Below are positions 59,673 through 64,000 of a stretch of 64,000 nt of DNA, piece after piece. Source of the stretch: Bacillota bacterium (GTDB lineage Bacteria > Bacillota > Clostridia > Christensenellales > Aristaeellaceae); contig JAEYOW010000050.1 of assembly GCA_023411375.1 (NCBI GenBank), forward strand, positions 35,899-99,898, read 5' to 3'. Below the pieces are notes generated by a model. That model saw only the letters and a list, made by a program, of their open reading frames with translations. It did no database searches and had not been told where the DNA came from. Within the stretch, counting starts at the first letter, position 1. Each line of letters opens with the position of its first letter. Made by a program: the position numbers and the translations under genes.

Positions 59673-60131
59673 TCAATAGATAAACAGCGCATAGATAACG
59701 CCGACGATCACCGACGCGCTAACGCCATATACCAGCACCGGCCCGGCAATGGTAAACAGCTTTGCGCCCAGGCCTAGGACAAGCCCCTCGCGGCGAAACT
59801 CCAGCGCGGGGGAAACCATGGCGTTTGCAAAGCCTGTAATGGGCACAAAAGAGCCCGCGCCGGCATATTTCCCAATTTTGTCAAAAACGCCGATGCCGGT
59901 CAAAAGCGCGGTGAGAAACACCAGCACGATGCTTGCCAGGCTGCCCGCGTCGCGCGCGGATAGCTTGAACACATGCGCTCCCAGGTCTATGACGCCCTGC
60001 CCTAGCACGCAGATCACGCCGCCTACCCAAAAGGCGTTAAGCAGCCCCATCCACATTTTAGACGGGGGAGAGAACTGGTCCGTCAGTTGGCTGTAATGTT
60101 TGGGATCGGTGTGGACGCGCTGTTTATCCAT
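59673..60131 (-). CDS. spoVAC: Stage V sporulation protein AC
   Basis: A 152-residue membrane protein with four spans after a hydrophilic start (residues 1-25). Marks are AFWVGGVICVLGQGVIDLG, TGIGVFDKIGKYAGAGSFVP, and PITGFANAMVSPALEFRREG. SpoVAC acts as a mechanosensitive channel for dipicolinate. GGGAGGA precedes ATG 60131, inside the end of the 49-codon frame upstream, with which it overlaps. Confidence 0.95.
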   Translation of the reverse strand: MDKQRVHTDPKHYSQLTDQFSPPSKMWMGLLNAFWVGGVICVLGQGVIDLGAHVFKLSARDAGSLASIVLVFLTALLTGIGVFDKIGKYAGAGSFVPITGFANAMVSPALEFRREGLVLGLGAKLFTIAGPVLVYGVSASVIVGVIYALFIY

Positions 60132-60273
60132 TTTCGCTTCCTCCCTCGCTTAAAAGCGCCGGACGTTCACGGTGGGTTTGCGAGGCCGGTTTACGATAGA
60201 TTTCACGCTCGGCGGGACGGGGATGATGCGCAAGATCGGTTGGGGTCATTTGCTGATGCTTGTTGGGTGACAT
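60124..60273 (-). CDS. Small hydrophilic protein at the head of the spoVA operon
   Basis: A 49-residue frame from ATG 60273 with AAAGGAAG nine bases upstream; its stop overlaps the spoVAC start by eight bases. The product is rich in His, Arg, Pro and Gln (MSPNKHQQMTPTDLAHH at the start) and has no membrane segment. A sigma-G-like promoter lies just upstream. It resembles small forespore proteins in size and charge, but I can name no family. Confidence 0.55.
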   Translation of the reverse strand: MSPNKHQQMTPTDLAHHPRPAEREIYRKPASQTHRERPALLSEGGSENG

Positions 60274-60295
60274 GCTTCCACTTCCTTTGCGAGAA

Positions 60296-60325
60296 AAGTA
60301 TGCCATCACGGGACAAAAAGTATGC
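60296..60325 (-). promoter_or_regulatory. Sigma-G-like promoter of the spoVA operon
   Basis: On the minus strand, GCATA (60325-60321) and CATACTT (60302-60296) are 18 bases apart. These are close to the forespore sigma-G consensus (gnATR and CATnnTA), about 16 bases before the ribosome binding site and start of the 49-codon frame. Confidence 0.55.
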
Positions 60326-60350
60326 GGGACGGTGTCTTTCGAAGGAAAAC

Positions 60351-60380
60351 AATAAAAAAAGACCGCCGCGTACGGCGATC
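60351..60380 (-). terminator. Terminator of the chagasin-type gene
   Basis: On the minus strand, GATCGCCG pairs with CGGCGGTC around TACG and is followed by seven T residues. Confidence 0.8.
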
Positions 60381-60427
60381 CGATTTTAGGATAAAACGGG
60401 GCCTAAACACCTCTTTTTAATCAGGTG

Positions 60428-60826
60428 TCAGGCGCCGAGATCAATCTCGTTGCCAAAGATCATCACGTTCAGTTCATCATCCACAAGAACGTCGTAGGTG
60501 ACGGCCGGCGCGGAGACCTCGTTTTCCCAGGCGCGAGCATAGCGGAAGCTCACGCGCGTCATGCCGGACTTTACACCATCCAGCCGGAAGCAAAATGTTC
60601 CGCCGGCACCGATCAATCCCTCTGCAGCCTCGTCCTGTTGATAGCCATTGTCCGTTACGGCAAGAATGCTATCATCCTCCACCTGATAGAGCCATTCGTA
60701 GCCGGTCGTGGGATTTCCGCGTAAATAAAGGTCAGGCGCTGTGGGCGGGTCGCCGCCTTCGGAAAGGGCGGGTATGCAAAGGCAGATGAGCAGCGTGACT
60801 AGCGTGGAAAGGAATACTCTTTTCAT
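60428..60826 (-). CDS. Secreted chagasin-type (I42) protease inhibitor
   Basis: A 132-residue protein with a signal peptide (residues 1-22). The mature part has the I42 loops: GNPTTGYEW (loop with the NPTTG motif), GAGGTFCFRLDG, and FRYARAWE. Family members block papain-type cysteine proteases with these three loops. AAAGGAGGCG precedes the ATG. It stands alone between the spoVA operon and rpmH. The target protease, own or foreign, is not in this window. Confidence 0.88.
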   Translation of the reverse strand: MKRVFLSTLVTLLICLCIPALSEGGDPPTAPDLYLRGNPTTGYEWLYQVEDDSILAVTDNGYQQDEAAEGLIGAGGTFCFRLDGVKSGMTRVSFRYARAWENEVSAPAVTYDVLVDDELNVMIFGNEIDLGA

Positions 60827-60954
60827 GGGAAACGCCTCCTTTTTCTAGATCATACCATAAAAGACGACAAATAACATTACTTGTTCCCAATTTTTTCTTA
60901 CTTAACCCGAATGTTCAAATGAAGTTGGAAAGGAATAAAAAATTACGCTTCATC

Positions 60955-60983
60955 TTGACATCGTCACGTGCAATCGGTATACT
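60955..60983 (+). promoter_or_regulatory. Consensus promoter for rpmH-rnpA-yidD-yidC-jag
   Basis: Perfect TTGACA (60955-60960) and TATACT (60978-60983) with a 17-base spacer; a TATAAT overlaps three bases later. Strong expression is expected for ribosomal protein L34. Confidence 0.88.
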
Positions 60984-61066
60984 ATAATGGTTGTTTTGTG
61001 GTATTCTGCGCGTTGCGGATGCAACCGCGCAACGCCATACATTGAAACTGCAAGGAGTGTTCACTA

Positions 61067-61201
61067 ATGTTCCGTACCTATCAGCCCAAGAAGCGTCAGC
61101 GCAGCAAAGTGCACGGCTTCCGTGCCCGTATGTCCACCAAAAACGGCCGCCGCGTGCTGGCCGCCCGTCGCCGCCGCGGCCGCAAGGTGCTCAGCGCCTG
61201 A
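61067..61201 (+). CDS. rpmH: 50S ribosomal protein L34
   Basis: A 44-residue, very basic protein. It begins MFRTYQPKKRQRSKVHGF and ends with GRRVLAARRRRGRKVLSA, the invariant L34 pattern. CAAGGAG lies ten bases before ATG 61067. It is the first gene of the operon that usually lies near the replication origin. Its usual neighbour dnaA is not beside it here. Confidence 0.97.
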   Translation: MFRTYQPKKRQRSKVHGFRARMSTKNGRRVLAARRRRGRKVLSA

Positions 61202-61314
61202 GCGCGGCAGACGAATGCTTCATAGTGAGATCGGCAAAGCCCGCCCCATTTCTTGATATCGGGTGAAGTGGGTACGGGCTTTTCCGATACCACCCGGAAA
61301 GGACGATCGCAACC

Positions 61315-61668
61315 TTGCAGCAGCAGCACCGATTAGGCCCCAACAGGCAGTTCAGCTATGTGTACCGCCGTGGCAAGCGGGCTTCATGCAGGGATTTGAC
61401 TTTGGTTTTCGTCAAAAACAATCAGAAGCGCGTCGGCTTTTCGGTGAGCAAGAAGGTCGGCGTGGCCGTCGTGCGCAACCGCGTCAAGCGCCGCTTGCGC
61501 GAATGCGTGCGTCCGCTTCTGCCGGAGATGAAAAACGGGTTGTATGTATTTGTAGCCCGTCCGTCGGCGGCCGAATGCTCCTATGAAAAGCTCAATGCAA
61601 GCGTCAGGTCGCTTGTAAAAAAACTGGACGCCGTGAAGCCCGGGACCGGGGAAGTCAAAGCGCCATGA
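61315..61668 (+). CDS. rnpA: Ribonuclease P protein component
   Basis: A 117-residue protein starting at TTG 61315 with AAAGGA upstream. It has the conserved FSYVYRRGKR, the central VGFSVSKKVG and the RNR motif VVRNRVKRRLRE. It assists the RNase P RNA in trimming tRNA 5-prime ends. The 113 bases between rpmH and rnpA show no feature of their own. The stop overlaps yidD (ATGA). Confidence 0.95.
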   Translation: MQQQHRLGPNRQFSYVYRRGKRASCRDLTLVFVKNNQKRVGFSVSKKVGVAVVRNRVKRRLRECVRPLLPEMKNGLYVFVARPSAAECSYEKLNASVRSLVKKLDAVKPGTGEVKAP

Positions 61669-61904
61669 AACGCGTTATGCTTGCCCTTATCCACTTTTAT
61701 CGGCATCATATCAGCCCCGGTACGCCACCTAGTTGCCGGTTTCAGCCCACCTGCTCGCAATACGCCGTCACCGCGATCGAACGCTTTGGCGCGTGGCGCG
61801 GCGGCTGGATGGCTCTTTGGCGAATCATGAGGTGTAATCCATTTTGTAAGGGCGGCTATGACCCCGTGCCCGAGGATCCATACACGACTTTAAGGAGGGA
61901 ATGA
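61665..61904 (+). CDS. yidD: Membrane protein insertion efficiency factor YidD
   Basis: A 79-residue protein with the full family signature: FYRHHISPGTPPSCRFQPTC then SQYAVTAIERFG, and RIMRCNPFCKGGYDPVP at the end, including the conserved cysteines. It assists insertion of membrane proteins with YidC, the next gene. It overlaps rnpA by four bases. Confidence 0.97.
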   Translation: MKRVMLALIHFYRHHISPGTPPSCRFQPTCSQYAVTAIERFGAWRGGWMALWRIMRCNPFCKGGYDPVPEDPYTTLRRE

Positions 61905-61910
61905 CCCCCG

Positions 61911-62888
61911 ATGAATGAATTTCTGGCCAATGTCCTGAGCGGTATCAATTCCGTGATTCATAACTACGGCTGGTCCATGGTCGTCTTTACCATTCTGATT
62001 AAAATGCTGCTGTTACCCTTTGATTATAAGAGCCGCAAGAGCATGCGCCGTATGACCGCGTTGCAGCCGCAGGTGGCCAAGCTTCAGAAAAAATATGCCA
62101 ACGACAAGGAAAAACTCAATCAGAAGACCGCGGAGCTGTACCGCCGTGAGAAGATCAATCCCATGAGCGGCTGTGTTCCGATGCTGATTACCATGCCGAT
62201 CCTGTTTATCATGTTCGCGGCCATGCGTATTATTGCCAATACGGAACTTGCGAAGCAGGCCATCGACCTGCTGACAACCGGTGTGCAGACAAACGAGGGC
62301 TGGCTGTGGGTTAAAAACATCTGGATGCCGGACAGTCCGTTTAACGCCGTTATTGCGGACGCGGCCAACCTGAAGCTGATTCCGGCGGATATTTGGGCAA
62401 AGGTGATGAGCGCGCTCTCTCCGGACAAGGTTTCAGCGCTGGCAGAGCTGGGTATTACCAGCGCAAACATTACCGGCGATATGATTTTTGCCCAGTTGCA
62501 AAATATCCCCAACTACGCTCAGGAGACGGCCCTTTGGTCGGTAATGCCTTCCGTCAACCTGATTTTCACCAATCTGAATATTTACGCAAACAACAACGGC
62601 TGGTTTATCCTGCCGATTCTGGCGGCCGCGACGCAATTTTTGATGACGCTCACGCAGCCGCAGCCGACCGCCGACCCCAACAGTCCGCAGGCGGGTACCG
62701 GCAAGTTTATGAAGTACTTCTTCCCGCTGTTCTCCCTTTGGATATGCTCCAGCTACAACGCGGCTTTCTCGCTGTACTGGGTGGTTTCCAACGTCTTTGC
62801 TTGGATTCAGGGAATTGTGATGAACAAAATCTTTGAAGCAAAGGAGAAAGCGGCGGAGACGTCCATAGGGGAGGGATCACTGAAATGA
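61911..62888 (+). CDS. yidC: Membrane protein insertase YidC/SpoIIIJ
   Basis: A 325-residue protein with five spans of the YidC/Oxa1 family. Visible are YGWSMVVFTILIKMLLLPFDYKS with the conserved helix after it, PQVAKLQKKYANDKEKLNQ, NPMSGCVPMLITMPILF, and the C-terminal GKFMKYFFPLFS. It is longer than most Gram-positive homologues because of a loop of about 80 residues (130-215). In Bacillus the homologue SpoIIIJ is also needed for sigma-G activation. AAGGAGGGA precedes the ATG. It overlaps jag by four bases. Confidence 0.95.
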   Translation: MNEFLANVLSGINSVIHNYGWSMVVFTILIKMLLLPFDYKSRKSMRRMTALQPQVAKLQKKYANDKEKLNQKTAELYRREKINPMSGCVPMLITMPILFIMFAAMRIIANTELAKQAIDLLTTGVQTNEGWLWVKNIWMPDSPFNAVIADAANLKLIPADIWAKVMSALSPDKVSALAELGITSANITGDMIFAQLQNIPNYAQETALWSVMPSVNLIFTNLNIYANNNGWFILPILAAATQFLMTLTQPQPTADPNSPQAGTGKFMKYFFPLFSLWICSSYNAAFSLYWVVSNVFAWIQGIVMNKIFEAKEKAAETSIGEGSLK

Positions 62889-63772
62889 GGTCTGTGGAAT
62901 CCAGTGCCAAAACGATGGAAGAGGCCGTAACTCAGGGACTGGAAAAGCTGGGCGTGTCGTTTGCCGATGTGAAGATCGACATTCTGGACGAAGGCAGCAA
63001 AGGCTTTCTGGGTATCTTGGGCGGCAAGCCGGTGGTGGTGCGCCTGACGGTTCGCGAGGACGCCGAGGAGACGGACGTGCTTTCGACGATCGGTCTTAAC
63101 GAGGCCGTTGCCACGCCCGAGAAAAAAAACGTGAAGCAAAAGGCTGAGAAAGCGAAAAAGCAGGCGCGCGAAAAGGCGGAAAAGCCCGCGAAGGCAGAGA
63201 AACCCGTCAAGGTCGAGGCGAAAAAGCCTATCCAGGCCGAGAAGCCCACAAAGCCGGCCCGTATGGAGCAGTCTGCGGCGCAGACTACCGAGGCCCCCAA
63301 GGCCGCGCCTTTATGCGACCCTGAGACGCCGGAGGGCAAGGCGCAGCAGTTTTTGCTTGAGGTTACCCGTTTGATGGGCGTGGATGTAAGCGTAAACGCC
63401 AGGCGTGACGAAGAGGGAAACGTCCGCGTGGATATGTTCGGCGATACGCTGGGCATCCTAATTGGGCGCAGGGGCGAAACGCTGGACGCTCTGCAATACC
63501 TGACCAGCCTGAACGTCAACCGGGGACAGGAGAATTACACCCGCGTCACGCTTGACACCGAGAACTACCGCGCCAAGCGTGAGGAGGCGCTCATGCGCCT
63601 GGCAAACCGCATGGCTAACCGCGCCGTCAAGACGGGCCGCAAGGTGGTCATGGAACCCATGAATCCTTACGAGCGCCGCATCTTACACAGCGCCCTTCAG
63701 CAGAACGAGAACGTGACCACGCACAGCGAGGGCGAGGAGCCCAACCGCCATGTGGTGATCACGCTGAAGTAA
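62885..63772 (+). CDS. jag: RNA-binding protein Jag/KhpB (EloR)
   Basis: A 295-residue protein in three parts: a Jag-N domain (1-55; DILDEGSKGFLGILGGKP), a linker rich in Lys, Ala, Glu and Pro (about 80-135), then a KH domain (VRVDMFGDTLGILIGRRGETLDALQYL) and R3H domain (ENYRAKREEALMRLANRMA to HVVITLK). In pneumococci it binds RNA, is a target of the PASTA kinase StkP, and controls cell elongation. A link to the PrkC encoded here is plausible. It ends the operon. Confidence 0.95.
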   Translation: MRSVESSAKTMEEAVTQGLEKLGVSFADVKIDILDEGSKGFLGILGGKPVVVRLTVREDAEETDVLSTIGLNEAVATPEKKNVKQKAEKAKKQAREKAEKPAKAEKPVKVEAKKPIQAEKPTKPARMEQSAAQTTEAPKAAPLCDPETPEGKAQQFLLEVTRLMGVDVSVNARRDEEGNVRVDMFGDTLGILIGRRGETLDALQYLTSLNVNRGQENYTRVTLDTENYRAKREEALMRLANRMANRAVKTGRKVVMEPMNPYERRILHSALQQNENVTTHSEGEEPNRHVVITLK

Positions 63773-63784
63773 CGGTTATAAAGC

Positions 63785-63817
63785 AAAAGCCGCTGGAAAA
63801 GCATCCGGCGGCTTTTT
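63785..63817 (+). terminator. Terminator after jag
   Basis: AAAAGCCGCTGGA pairs with TCCGGCGGCTTTT (one wobble) around AAAGCA, followed by TTTTT. Confidence 0.88.
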
Positions 63818-63885
63818 TGTATATAAAAACCCCACGCAAGGCGTGGGGTTCGGAAGAGCTTAAAGCGATGAGAAAGACAGGAAAA

Positions 63886-63941
63886 CTCCTTTTGCTTACA
63901 ATGAAGTTGCGGTCTGCCAACTGCAACAAAAGCAAAAGGAG
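63886..63941 (+). promoter_or_regulatory. Hairpin that hides the transposase ribosome binding site
   Basis: CTCCTTTTGCTT (63886-63897) is exactly complementary to AAGCAAAAGGAG (63930-63941), which contains the transposase ribosome binding site. The loop has a further stem (GTTGC with GCAAC). In IS200, transposase translation is held down by such a structure. Confidence 0.75.
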
Positions 63942-63950
63942 GTCATTTGT

Positions 63951-64000
63951 ATGGCAAATGACAATAAGAGTTTATCACATACGAAATGGAACTGTAAATA
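63951..64000 (+). CDS. tnpA: IS200-type TnpA transposase (N-terminus only)
   Basis: ATG 63951 follows AAAGGAGGT. The visible residues MANDNKSLSHTKWNCKY match the conserved start of IS200 Y1 (HUH) transposases, which move single-stranded DNA with a catalytic tyrosine. The rest lies outside the window, so whether the gene is intact cannot be told. Confidence 0.85.
   Translation, partial: MANDNKSLSHTKWNCK

Larger units (their letters stand above)
63828..64000 (+). mobile_element. IS200-type insertion sequence, left end (cut by the window)
   Basis: A perfect 10-base hairpin (AACCCCACGC with GCGTGGGGTT, 63828-63850) marks the left end, as expected for IS200/IS605 elements recognised through hairpins. 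A second large hairpin and the start of the transposase follow. The element sits about ten bases after the jag terminator. Confidence 0.8.

Overview
The window looks like the chromosome of an endospore-forming, fairly GC-rich member of the Clostridia (Bacillota). Evidence: spoVAC-spoVAD-spoVAE and a 26-codon spoVM; the Firmicutes block priA-def-fmt-rsmB-rlmN-prpC-prkC-rsgA-rpe; the cell-division block ylmE-sepF-yggT-ylmH-divIVA; the ireB-ruvX-DUF1292 block; and rpmH-rnpA-yidD-yidC-jag, which usually lies near the replication origin. AGGAGG-type ribosome binding sites and TTGACA/TATAAT promoters are frequent. I cannot name the genus. I saw no tRNA, rRNA, CRISPR array or prophage.

Layout. 1-5600: a DUF523 desulfurase-like gene, an SH3-repeat secreted protein, a PRC-barrel protein, an AI-2E-type permease, ireB-ruvX-DUF1292 and a GNAT acetyltransferase. 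5600-9500: aspartate kinase, a DUF6020 membrane protein and a TauE/SafE permease. 9500-15710: a degenerate anti-sigma-like protein with a SigB/F/G-type sigma factor, a HlyD-like membrane protein, then ylmE, sepF, yggT, ylmH and divIVA. 15790-20150: rlmA-type methyltransferase, EamA and MATE transporters, and gap. 20180-26590: a possible structured RNA, an ECF sigma/zinc-finger anti-sigma pair, a NAGPA-type protein, a flotillin, a secreted protein, a ribbon-helix-helix protein and a GGDEF protein. 27040-31690: pckA, a 38-residue membrane peptide, an iron alcohol dehydrogenase and a second MATE protein. 31870-44170: a D-alanyl-D-alanine carboxypeptidase, then nine densely packed housekeeping genes from priA to rpe. 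44200-47730: a long leader with a 31-codon frame, a DEAD-box helicase and a third MATE protein.

47800-57800 is the main accessory region. It begins with an ECF sigma factor whose partner is a membrane anti-sigma-like protein fused to an extracellular solute-binding-protein-like domain. A GntR regulator follows, then a palindromic operator over a promoter that drives a TAXI-type TRAP solute-binding protein, a fused TRAP permease, a Tm-1-like ATP-binding protein, a TIM-barrel protein of the PEP-hydrolase family and a DASS-type permease. This reads as an uptake and catabolism cluster for an unidentified anionic metabolite.

57880-60380 is a sporulation region. A promoter matching the sigma-E consensus precedes a 64-residue membrane protein and spoVM. 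Facing it is the spoVA operon behind a sigma-G-like promoter, with a small hydrophilic frame at its head. A chagasin-type protease inhibitor follows, then the rpmH-to-jag operon. An IS200-type insertion sequence begins just past the jag terminator and runs off the end of the window.

Links across the window: PrkC and PrpC (40-42.6 kb) are the kinase and phosphatase expected to act on IreB (4 kb). YidD, YidC and Jag serve membrane-protein insertion and envelope growth together with SepF and DivIVA. gap and pckA carry strongly biased codons, as expected for abundant central-carbon enzymes.
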